From the NCBI GenBank assembly GCA_045402695.1, contig JAWPNA010000065.1, positions 1 to 9,895 on the forward strand: a stretch of 9,895 bases of DNA, read 5' to 3'. Made by a program: the position numbers and the translations under genes. Positions 1-8,431 of this stretch are shown in pieces (position 1 is the first letter of the stretch; every line of letters begins with the position of its first letter). The notes beneath the pieces are model-generated. The model did no database searches. It was not told the origin of the DNA and saw nothing but the letters and a program-made list of their open reading frames with translations. This DNA comes from JAWPNA01 sp045402695 (GTDB taxonomy: Bacteria > Acidobacteriota > Polarisedimenticolia > JACPZX01 > DASXTC01).

Positions 1-896
1 ATCGCCTCGATCAGCGCGAACGGGTCCTCCTCCATCAGGACACGGTCCTTGAAGGTGCCCGGCTCCGATTCGTCCGCGTTGCACACCACGTAGCGTGGTC
101 TGACCGAGGCTCGCGCCACCGCGTCCCACTTTCTTCCTGTCGGGAAGGCCGCGCCGCCCCGGCCCGCCAGCTTCGACTCGATCAGCTCGCGGATGACCAT
201 GTCGGGGCCAATCTCCAGCGCGCGCCGCAGCGCGGCGTACCCTCCGTGCGCGCGATAGTCATCGAGGCTGCCGGGGTCCACGCGCCCCACGCGGCGCAAA
301 AGCCGCAGCGTCGGGTCACCGGGCTGGGGCAGCTCCGAGGTGGCCGGGGCCCTGGAGGAGGACGCGTCACCTCTGATTGCGGCCGCGATCCCGGCGCCGA
401 TTACCTCGGCTTGGGCAGGGGCAATCGTGTGCTCGATCAACCGCTCGCCCGCGCCAACGATCAGCGCCGCGGGAGCGCGGTCGCACTGGCCGAGGCAGGG
501 GCTGCGCATCCAGGTGGTCTTCCCGTTGCCGGAGACCGAGCCGGCCGGGCCGAAGCGCTGCTCCATCACCGCGCAGAGATCCTGGCCGCCGGCCACGCGG
601 CACGCGATGTCGTCGCACACGTGCGCCACGACGGGCGGGCGCTCGCGCGTGGAGAACATCATGTAGAAGGAAGCCACACCGTACGCTTCAGCCGGAGGCA
701 CGCCGAGCCGGTCGCAGATGTGCCGCAGCGCCCCGGGACTGATCCACCCCGCGCGCGCCTGGACGGCGTGCAGCGCGGGGAGCAGCAGGTGCCGCGTCCC
801 GCGCACGGGATCGGGCCTCACGTCGAGGGCGACCACGGCGTCGATCGCCTCACGCTCGGCCGGTGACGGCTGAGCCGCGCCCAGTCGAAGATCCAC
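1..896 (-). CDS. nuoEF: NuoE-NuoF fusion, diaphorase subunit of NAD-linked formate dehydrogenase (3' end outside window)
   Basis: This is a cytoplasmic flavo-iron-sulfur subunit expected to take electrons from the FDH catalytic subunit and reduce NAD. The frame is open from a GTG start at 896 to the window edge, giving 298 visible residues. Residues 1-175 form a NuoE-type thioredoxin-like [2Fe-2S] domain with ligand pattern C94-x4-C99 and C134-x3-C138 (VCDDIAC and PCLGQC). A linker of about 20 residues follows. From about residue 195 a NuoF domain begins, with the FMN/NADH signature GRGGAAFPTGRKW (245-257) and VCNADESEPGTFKDR (271-285). The rest of NuoF, including its C-terminal 4Fe-4S cluster, lies beyond position 1. 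The GTG start is chosen because AGGAGG stands 6 nt upstream and no ATG lies in frame before residue 79. It begins 14 nt after the FDH stop, so the two are surely co-transcribed. Fused NuoE-NuoF polypeptides are known in formate dehydrogenases and hydrogenases; a complex I role is less likely given the adjacent FDH gene. Confidence 0.93.
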   Translation of the reverse strand, partial: MDLRLGAAQPSPAEREAIDAVVALDVRPDPVRGTRHLLLPALHAVQARAGWISPGALRHICDRLGVPPAEAYGVASFYMMFSTRERPPVVAHVCDDIACRVAGGQDLCAVMEQRFGPAGSVSGNGKTTWMRSPCLGQCDRAPAALIVGAGERLIEHTIAPAQAEVIGAGIAAAIRGDASSSRAPATSELPQPGDPTLRLLRRVGRVDPGSLDDYRAHGGYAALRRALEIGPDMVIRELIESKLAGRGGAAFPTGRKWDAVARASVRPRYVVCNADESEPGTFKDRVLMEEDPFALIEA

Positions 897-902
897 TCAG
901 CC

Positions 903-908
903 CCTCCT
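903..908 (-). promoter_or_regulatory. Shine-Dalgarno of the NuoEF fusion gene
   Basis: AGGAGG on the minus strand lies 6 nt before the GTG at 896-894 and just after the FDH stop codon at 913-911. It decides the GTG start of the NuoEF gene. Confidence 0.8.
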
Positions 909-910
909 CT

Positions 911-2824
911 TCAGCACCTCGCCCCGGCGGTGGCTTCGATCTTCTCGATCCGGATCGCGGCCGCCTTGAACTCGGCCGTGCCCGACTTGGGGTCGGTGGC
1001 GTCGATCGTCAGCAGGTTGGTGGCCACGTCGTCGGGGAAGTGCAGCGTCATGAAGGCGAGACCCGGGCGCAGCGACGCGGCGTAGCGGGCGGCCACCTCC
1101 ACCTGCCCGCGCCGCGAGATCACCCTCACGAGCTCTCCATCGGCGACGCCGAACCTCTCGCCGTCCTCGCGACAGATCTCAATCGCCTCCGCGCGGCGAA
1201 GCGGCGAGCTGTAGCCGCCGGTCTGCACGCCGGTGTTGAACGAGTCGAGCCGCCGTCCGGTGGTCAGCCGGATTGGGAAGTGATCGTCGAGCGGCTCCAC
1301 CGGCGGGTCGTGCTCCACGGGATTGAACGGCGCCTTCGGTCCGCGCACCGGCTCCTCCCATAGGCGGCCGTGCAGGAACAACTCGCCTGGATGCCGCTCG
1401 TCGTAGCAGGGCCACTGGATACCGCCCATCTCCTCAAGCCTCAGGTAGCTCATCCCCGCGTGATTGGGGCTCAGTGAGCGCAGCTCGTCCCAAATCTGCT
1501 CGGAGCCGCGATGCGGCCAGTCATGTCCAAGCGCACGGGCCAGCTCCGTGATGATCGCGAGGTCGTCGCGCGCTCCCTCCGGAGGCTCCAACGCCTTGCG
1601 CACGCGCTGCACGCGGCGCTCGCTGCTGGTGACGGTGCCTTCCGCCTCGCACCAGGATGCCGCCGCCGGAAGCACGACATGGGCCATCTGGGCCGTGGCC
1701 GTCAGGAAGATGTCCTGCACCACAAGGTGATCGAGCCCTTCGAGCAGCTTCATGGCGTGGTGCTGGTCGGCCTCCGACTGGCAGGGATTCTCCCCGATGA
1801 CGTACAGCGCCGTGAGATCGCCTCTCTCCATCGCCTCGAACATGGCGGTGAGGTGCCAGCCGGCCTTGGGCGGCACGGCGGCGCCCCAAGCTCTCTCGAA
1901 GCGGGCGCGCTGGGCGGCGTCCTCGACGTCGGCGAATCCGGGCAGGCGGTTGGGGAGAGCCCCCATGTCGCCTCCGCCCTGCACGTTGTTCTGCCCGCGC
2001 AGGGGATTGAGGCCCGACCCGTACCTCCCGACGTGTCCCGTCAGCAGCGCCAGGTTGATCAGCGCGTAGACATTGTCCACCGCGTTGTGATGCTCGGTGA
2101 TGCCGAGGGTCCAGCAGATCATGGCGCGGTCGGCGCGCGCGTACCGGTGTGCCGCCTCGCGGATGAGTGCGGCCGGCACGCCGGTCTCGCGCTGGGCGCG
2201 CTCCAGCGTGTAGGTCTCCACGCAGGCGCGGTAGGCCTCGAAGCCGCTGGTCGCGCGCTCGATGAACGCGCGGTTGTGCAGGCCCGCGTGGATGATCTCG
2301 CGCGCCATTGCATTTGCCAGGGAGATGTCGGAGCCGACGTCGAGGCCCAGCCATTCGTGGCCCCACTGCGCGGAAGCGGTGCGGCGGGGGTCCACCACGA
2401 ACAGCGCCGCGCCGCCGCGCACCCCCTTCAGAAGGTGATGAAAGAAGATGGGATGCGTGTCGCGGGCGTTAGACCCCCACAGGAAGATGAAGTCGGTCTC
2501 CTCCACCTCCCGGTAGGAGCTCGTCCCGCCCCCCGCGCCGAAGACCGTCGCCAGACCGACGACGCTAGGCGCGTGTCATGTCCGGTTGCAGCTATCGATG
2601 TTGTTGCTGCCGATGGCCACCCGGGCGAACTTCTGAGCCAGGAAGTTCACCTCGTTGGTGGCCTTCGAACAACTGAACAACCCGAAGGCCGCGGGACCCT
2701 TCGCGCCCACGGCGGAGGATATGCCCGCCGCGGCCCGGGCGATCGCTTCGTCCCAGCTCGCGGGCATGAGCTTTCCACCGTCGCGCACGAGGGGCCGGGT
2801 CAGCCGTGTGTAGTGGCGTCCCAT
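911..2824 (-). CDS. fdhF: Selenocysteine formate dehydrogenase catalytic subunit, lacking the N-terminal 4Fe-4S domain
   Basis: This is the molybdenum/tungsten bis-MGD catalytic subunit that oxidises formate to CO2 (or the reverse) in the cytoplasm. Reading the UGA at 2578-2576 as selenocysteine gives 637 residues. Sec83 sits in IDSCNRT-U-HAPSVVGL, matching the FDH active site (Sec140-His141 of E. coli FdhF). R276 in NPLRGQNNVQG matches the catalytic Arg333; both are offset by 57, so the core aligns without net gaps. Residues 1-15 (MGRHYTRLTRPLVR) match the segment that normally follows the Fe4S4 domain. A C-terminal MGD-binding domain (about 520-637) ends TNLLTIDATDPKSGTAEFK, as in NAD-linked FDHs. 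The expected N-terminal CxxCxxxC...C 4Fe-4S domain is absent. The ATG at 2824 is preceded by GAGGAGG at 8 nt, and the coding frame upstream is only a shadow of the peptidase gene. The gene lies 37 bp after the peptidase gene and 14 nt before NuoEF. Without recoding it would look like two broken pieces. Confidence 0.92.
2546..2575 (-). promoter_or_regulatory. Bacterial SECIS element (SelB-binding hairpin) in fdhF mRNA
   Basis: Starting 11 nt after the UGA, CGUCGUC (2564-2558) pairs with GGCGACG (2552-2546). This gives a 7-bp stem including one U-G wobble, closing the loop GGUCU (2557-2553). E. coli fdhF presents the same GGUCU in its SelB-binding loop, and the distance from UGA to this loop is 18 nt in both. 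The bulged U of the E. coli hairpin is not evident here; the U-G wobble next to the closing pair may take its place. The pairing was derived by eye. Confidence 0.85.
2576..2578 (-). other. In-frame UGA read as selenocysteine (residue 83 of FDH)
   Basis: The TGA on the minus strand interrupts one continuous homologous frame: NNIDSCNRT before it and HAPSVVGLATVFGAGGG after it, with no frame change. The position coincides with the Sec/Cys active-site residue of formate dehydrogenases, and the following codon is the conserved His. A SECIS-like hairpin follows at once. Sec insertion would need selA, selB, selC and selD elsewhere in the genome; none is in this window. Confidence 0.92.
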
Positions 2825-2832
2825 GTTCAGGT

Positions 2833-2839
2833 CCTCCTC
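2833..2839 (-). promoter_or_regulatory. Strong Shine-Dalgarno fixing the short FDH start
   Basis: GAGGAGG on the minus strand lies 8 nt before the ATG at 2824-2822, inside the 37-bp gap after the peptidase stop codon. It shows that translation of the FDH subunit is meant to begin after the position of the missing 4Fe-4S domain. Confidence 0.8.
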
Positions 2840-2861
2840 TATGAACGTCGCTAAGATCCTA

Positions 2862-4798
<1,937 letters not shown>

Positions 4799-4802
<4 letters not shown>

Positions 4803-5950
4803 GATTCCCTCATGCGGTCTGGGGCGATCGGGCTGTTTGTGGGTGATGGTCGGCGGGATGATACCTCATCGAGCGCCTGCGTGATGCGCGCGAGACCTCG
4901 CTCAAGTACTTCCGGCTCGCAGCCGAAGCTGATCCTGATGCAGGAAGGCGACTCGAAGAATCGCCCCGGGACCACCAGCGTTGCGTGGCGGCGCAGCAGG
5001 TGACGTGCGAAGCGATCCCCGTCGAGTCCCATCGGCAGGTGCGCGAAGACGACATTGCCGCCGGGCGGCAGATTCGCACGCAAACGTGTCTCGGCGGAGA
5101 GGAATCGCCGCACGCGATCGAGGTTGGGGGCGAGAATCTCCCGGGCGCGTCCGGCGATGGCGCGCAGGTGTTTCAGCGCCGCGAGCGTCATCCGCTCGGA
5201 CGGCGCCACGCCGTTGACTCCCATCAGGTCGTAGATCTTGCCCGCGCGGCGGATCAGATCCTGAGGGCCCAGGATCCATCCCGCGCGCAGGCCGTCGAGC
5301 CCGTACGCCTTGGTGAGGCTGTTGGTGACCACCACGTTGCCTCCGGCGTGCACCGAGGAGTCGGCGGCGCGATGGCCGAAGAGGCACTCCAGGTACACCT
5401 CGTCCACCAGCAGCAAGGCGCCGGCGCGCCTCAGGATTCGCGCCATCTCGGCGAGGGTGCGGCGGTCGATGCGCATCCCGGACGGGTTGTGGAGGTTGGT
5501 GACGAGGGCCAGGAGGGTCCGCCGGTTCACCAGGGACGCGAAGCGGTCCAGGTCGATCGTGTACGCCTCCGCGAATCGCCGATCGAGCCGGCGGATCCTG
5601 CAGCCGTGGGCCTCGGGGATTCGCAGCAGCGGCTCGTACGTGGGGCGCTCGACGATCACTTCGTCGCCGGAGCGCGCGCCCTCGAGCGCGGCGGCGCACG
5701 CCACCCAGTTGGCGAGGCTCGTGCCCCCCGGCACCGTGAAGACACGATCGGTGGCGACGCCGTAGCGCCGGCCCAACGCTCTGCTGAGCGGCGGGTAGCC
5801 GTAGCCGGCCGGGTGGTGGGTGACGAGGTCGCGCGGTGTCAGGCCCAGCAGCGAAGGCGGGCAGGGGATGAGGCCGCTGCGCGCGAGGTTGATCCGAGCG
5901 GGGGGCATCGACTTCGCCCACGTCATGTACCGGACCTCGGGAAACCTCAT
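4799..5950 (-). CDS. Fold-type I PLP-dependent aminotransferase (class I/II)
   Basis: This is a 383-residue cytoplasmic PLP enzyme expected to transaminate an amino acid. Visible marks: PGGTSLAN (74-81, phosphate-binding turn), NLHNPSG with N155, the pyridine-nitrogen Asp D183 in LLLVDEVY, the Schiff-base lysine K214 in TNSLTKAYGLDGLRAGW, and the substrate-carboxylate Arg R339 in CIRISFG. All key residues of a class I aminotransferase are present and the length is typical. The ATG at 5950 overlaps the permease stop as ATGA (5950-5947), which favours this start over the internal Met at residue 9. The open frame continues upstream to 7432, but that part is a shadow of the permease gene. It lies between an amino acid permease and a peptidase, suggesting catabolism of an imported or released amino acid. 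I cannot name the substrate; a related non-transaminase PLP reaction is possible. Confidence 0.88.
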
Positions 5951-7314
5951 GTCAGGCCGTCCTCCTGTCGCTGGTTCGCCGCGAGCGCCGGGTAGCAGCA
6001 CGCCGCCAACAGCAGGATGCCCGATCCGATCAATGACTGAGTGGTGTAGGCGAAGAAGCTGTTGATCACGATGCCGGCCGCGGCGGCCACGAAAATCAGC
6101 GTTGTCACCGGGTGGCCCGGCATCTTCAGCACACCATCCACCCGAGGTTGTCGGCGGCGCAGGATGAAGAGCGCGCCCACGGTCAATCCGAAGAAGAGCC
6201 AGTCGGCGAAGACGACGAACGAGAGCAACTGGTCGTACGTGTTGGTCACCAGCAAGGAGATCGAGACGGCCGCCTGGAACCACAGCGTGAAGGTCGGCGT
6301 GCGGAAGCGCGGATGCAGCGTCCCCGCGCGGCGGAAGAAGAGACCATCGCGCGACATGGCGTAGTAGAGGCGCGGGGCGGTGAGGATGATCACCGAAAGA
6401 AACCCGAGCGCGGAGGCCAGGATCAGAGCGGCCACCAGCTTGGCGCCCGTGTCGCCGGCGACGACGCGGGCCATGTCCGCGGCGAGCGCCGGAGAGGCGG
6501 CCATCTGATCGGGCGTGAGAATCCTCAGGAAAGCCAGATTGAGCCCGACATACAGGACGATCACGAGCAGGACGCCGAGCACGTTGGCCCGGGCGAGGTT
6601 CCTGGCCGGGTCCTTGATCTCGCCGGCCACCGACCCGCAGTTCTGCCATCCGCCGTAGGCGAACATGATCGGGACCAGCGCCGTCAGCAGCAGCCCCGTC
6701 CCCTCTGCCCACGAAGCGCTCGGCGCGAGCAGGGCACCGGCATCGTAACGGCTCGCCGGCGCGCTCGATGCGGCGAAGGCCATCACGATCAGAATGAGGA
6801 TCCCGAGGACCTTGACGGCCATCAGCGTGTTGTTGACCCGCTTGCCCGCGCGGATGCCCACGGCGTTCACCGCGGTGAGGGCGACAATGGCGCCGGCCGC
6901 GGCGATGCGGATGCCGGCGGGGCCGAGGGAGGAGAACGATCGGTCGAGGTAGCTCGCGAAAAGAATCGCCACGGCCGCGATGGCGCCGCCGTTGATGATG
7001 AGCAGCAGCGCGACGCCATACAGAAAGCCCACCACGGGGTGGTAGGCGCGCGCGAGGTAGAGGTACTGGCCTCCCACGTGGGGAAGTCGCGAGGCCAGCT
7101 CCGCGTAGGCGAAGCCCCCCAGCAGCGCGAGCGCTCCGCCGAGGACCCACGCGATGACGATCAGGAATGGATCGCTCAAGATCCGCGCGACGTTGGACGG
7201 GTTCGCGAAGATCCCCACGCCCACGATCGCCCCGGCCACCACCACCGACGCGTCCAGCAGCCCCAGCTCGCGGCGGAACTCGACCGCGGGCGCCGCCTGC
7301 GGCGAGGAGGTCAT
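5947..7314 (-). CDS. APC-superfamily amino acid permease
   Basis: This is a 455-residue inner-membrane secondary transporter of the amino acid-polyamine-organocation superfamily with about 12 hydrophobic helices. TM1 contains the unwound substrate-binding motif GAIVGVGIF (28-36). TM6 ends in AYGGWQN (219-225), followed by the family's cytoplasmic loop GEIKDPARNLARA (231-243), which resembles LAT-type and bacterial exchange transporters. Further helices run at about 50-70, 95-122, 135-155, 162-182, 245-265, 292-312, 340-357, 362-385, 403-420 and 425-445. The start at 7314 is the only ATG consistent with a short cytoplasmic N-terminus, though no strong Shine-Dalgarno precedes it. It is the first gene of the operon and shares an ATGA overlap with the aminotransferase gene. 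Amino acid uptake or exchange is the likely role; the actual substrate is not visible. Confidence 0.92.
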   Translation of the reverse strand: MTSSPQAAPAVEFRRELGLLDASVVVAGAIVGVGIFANPSNVARILSDPFLIVIAWVLGGALALLGGFAYAELASRLPHVGGQYLYLARAYHPVVGFLYGVALLLIINGGAIAAVAILFASYLDRSFSSLGPAGIRIAAAGAIVALTAVNAVGIRAGKRVNNTLMAVKVLGILILIVMAFAASSAPASRYDAGALLAPSASWAEGTGLLLTALVPIMFAYGGWQNCGSVAGEIKDPARNLARANVLGVLLVIVLYVGLNLAFLRILTPDQMAASPALAADMARVVAGDTGAKLVAALILASALGFLSVIILTAPRLYYAMSRDGLFFRRAGTLHPRFRTPTFTLWFQAAVSISLLVTNTYDQLLSFVVFADWLFFGLTVGALFILRRRQPRVDGVLKMPGHPVTTLIFVAAAAGIVINSFFAYTTQSLIGSGILLLAACCYPALAANQRQEDGLT

Positions 7315-7392
7315 GCCTGAAAGGCCGACTTCGAGTCTGGTGTGACGAGGGGCATCGCGCTGCCGGCATTGTCGGGTTGCGCCGGGCGGCCC

Positions 7393-7401
7393 ACGATACC
7401 A
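7393..7401 (-). promoter_or_regulatory. Possible extended -10 of the permease-aminotransferase-peptidase operon
   Basis: TGGTATCGT on the minus strand fits an extended -10 (TGn plus a 4/6 match to TATAAT), about 80 nt before the permease ATG. No convincing -35 lies at the right spacing, so this is a weak call. The rest of 7315-7444 shows no other recognisable element. Confidence 0.22.
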
Positions 7402-7444
7402 TCCCGGGCTCGCTGCCTGCCATGCCCGCCAAGGGGCGCGTGGA

Positions 7445-7473
7445 TTGCCAGCTTCCAGGAGGAATGCTACCTT
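7445..7473 (+). promoter_or_regulatory. Candidate sigma70-type promoter of ssrA
   Basis: TTGCCA (7445-7450, 5/6 match to the -35 consensus) and TACCTT (7468-7473) are 17 nt apart. TGC directly precedes the second box, as in an extended -10. Transcription would start near 7480, leaving about 20 nt of leader to be removed before the mature tmRNA 5' end at 7501, as RNase P does for other tmRNAs. Only the position and consensus support it. Confidence 0.4.
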
Positions 7474-7500
7474 ATTAGTACGTCTGAGCGGCTACTCCGT

Positions 7501-7855
7501 GGGGGCGAAACGGGCTCGACGGGAGTGTTGAAGCCCAGGCTGCATGCCGAGGAACCAGTCATCCTCGTTAAACCGGCTGGAAAACGACAACTGACAACAG
7601 TCAGCTTGCTCTCGCTGCCTAACTAGCAGCGACGTCCTGGGGCCGGCCCGGCCGGTGGCAGACCCCGAGGACGCCGAATAGCCGGCTAGCCCCTCCCGAC
7701 CGCCTTCTGAGGAGGGGCGAAGCTCAGAAGGCTGGCCGCCGGATCTTCTGCCCGTCTGGGGCCCGGCGGCGAGAGCACTTCAGACGAAGCTAAGCATGTA
7801 GAGGCCTCCGGCGGATCGCTTTCGGACGCGGGTTCGACTCCCGCCGCCTCCACCA
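7501..7855 (+). ncRNA. ssrA: tmRNA (transfer-messenger RNA), complete
   Basis: This RNA rescues ribosomes stalled on broken mRNA, working with SmpB and adding a degradation tag. It spans 355 nt. The 5' end GGGGGCG pairs fully with CGCCTCC (7845-7851) to form the acceptor stem, followed by A and the encoded CCA (7853-7855). The T arm reads GCGGG-TTCGACT-CCCGC. Conserved tmRNA blocks are visible: GGCTCGACGGG near the 5' end, GCATGCCGAGG at 7542-7552, CTAAGCATGTAG near 7790-7801 and TTTCGGACGCGGG at 7820-7832. A first pseudoknot is supported by CGAGGA/TCCTCG and CCAG/CTGG pairing before the tag. Several GC-rich pseudoknot stems fill 7630-7780. It stands alone, divergent from the permease operon. 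Confidence 0.96.
7593..7622 (+). CDS. tmRNA-encoded proteolysis tag, probable sequence DNSQLALAA
   Basis: Inside ssrA the frame ending GCT-CTC-GCT-GCC-TAA encodes a typical LALAA tail recognised by ClpXP-type proteases. The resume codon is inferred as GAC at 7593, because it lies 12 nt after the end of pseudoknot 1 (CTGG, 7577-7580), close to the E. coli spacing, and has A at -4. This gives DNSQLALAA. The frame stays open further upstream, so a longer tag starting at GGC 7575 cannot be excluded. A second TAG stop follows in another frame at 7624. Confidence 0.65.
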   Translation, partial: DNSQLALAA

Positions 7856-7885
7856 TTTAACCTGCTGAAAACAAAGGGCGAGATC

Positions 7886-7919
7886 TCGGACGCGGGAACC
7901 GTCCCTGCCGTCTCCACGA
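7886..7919 (+). repeat. Imperfect copy of the tmRNA 3' end (possible relic attachment site)
   Basis: Aligned without gaps at an offset of 64 bp, this stretch matches tmRNA positions 7822-7855 at 25 of 34 bases. The first 11 (TCGGACGCGGG) are identical and the end CTGCCGTCTCCACGA resembles CCGCCGCCTCCACCA. The mismatches fall in the T loop, so it would not fold as a tRNA-like end. The 3' ends of ssrA genes are well-known integration targets; a decayed att duplication is the simplest reading, but chance or local duplication is possible. Confidence 0.5.
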
Positions 7920-8056
7920 ACAAGTGTGACCGCTCAACAGACGCCCCAGGCGGGACGGGGTTTCCGCGGTGGCAGGCGCACCGCAGGCCGTTCGACCAGC
8001 GTGCAGCGACTCCGACCAATTCAGTCCACTCGAACACAGCCGGCGCCGCCACGTCG
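7920..8056. other. Non-coding stretch downstream of ssrA
   Basis: Together with 7856-7885 and 8243-8431 this forms the non-coding part of the stretch between ssrA and the FG-GAP gene, interrupted only by the LysR remnant. I see no coding frame with recognisable protein character, no tRNA and no clear terminator. Open frames here are antisense to the RNA or carry GC-rich shadow composition. Confidence 0.5.
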
Positions 8057-8242
8057 TCAGATGCGCAGGCGTAGCTCCTTGGCGACGAGATCGAGGAATG
8101 CGACCACCTTGGGTGAAGGGTGGCGTGCCCGCGAATAGAGCGCGTGCACCGGCACCTCGGCCGAGCTCCAGTCCGGGGGCACGCGGCGCAAGCGACCCTT
8201 GTGAACGTCGACTGCGCAGAGGACTTCGGGTAGCTGGGCGCG
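8057..8242 (-). pseudogene. LysR-type transcriptional regulator, C-terminal remnant
   Basis: About 61 residues match the end of the substrate-binding domain of LysR regulators: a LPEVL strand, GRLRRVPPDWSS (usually GrLvrvLpdW), VPVHALYSRARHPSPK (usually the Yp..rhlsPkvraF region), and a final helix VVAFLDLVAKELRLRI before the stop. The frame stays open upstream to 8425, but the residues there do not look like LysR. No helix-turn-helix N-terminus is found in any frame before the FG-GAP gene, whose stop is at 8432. A normal LysR protein has about 300 residues, so at least four fifths is missing. It is most likely a dead fragment left by deletion or rearrangement near ssrA. Confidence 0.72.
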
Positions 8243-8431
8243 CTGAAGCTGGCGCCTGACGTGCCGACGGCGCCGGGGACAATCCGCATCGGGTACTGCC
8301 TGTCGGGGACCGGTCCGCTGGCGCACAACAGCCGGCCGGCTCGGCTCGCCCATGACATTGGGGGGGAGGACGTCACCAGCCGGCGTGGACTGCTCGGGCA
8401 TCCCGTCGTACTCGTCCGCGTTCACGAGCGC

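Noticed and set aside
911..2506. A complete 531-residue molybdopterin oxidoreductase starting at GTG 2506
   Set aside because: The same frame continues upstream with FDH homology to the UGA at 2578 and, across it, to the ATG at 2824; the GTG is an internal Val107 with no proper N-terminus.
7342..7626. A 94-residue plus-strand protein overlapping ssrA
   Set aside because: It runs through the promoter region and 5' half of the tmRNA, and has no protein features.
8330..8341. Perfect 12-bp palindrome AGCCGGCCGGCT as a terminator or operator
   Set aside because: It has no loop and no T-run, and such GC palindromes are expected in this composition; GGCCGG repeats also occur in the tmRNA pseudoknots.
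7780..8376. A 198-residue minus-strand protein across the ssrA 3' end
   Set aside because: Its end GGGGGSRTRVRKR is the usual artefact of translating the antisense of a tRNA-like 3' end.
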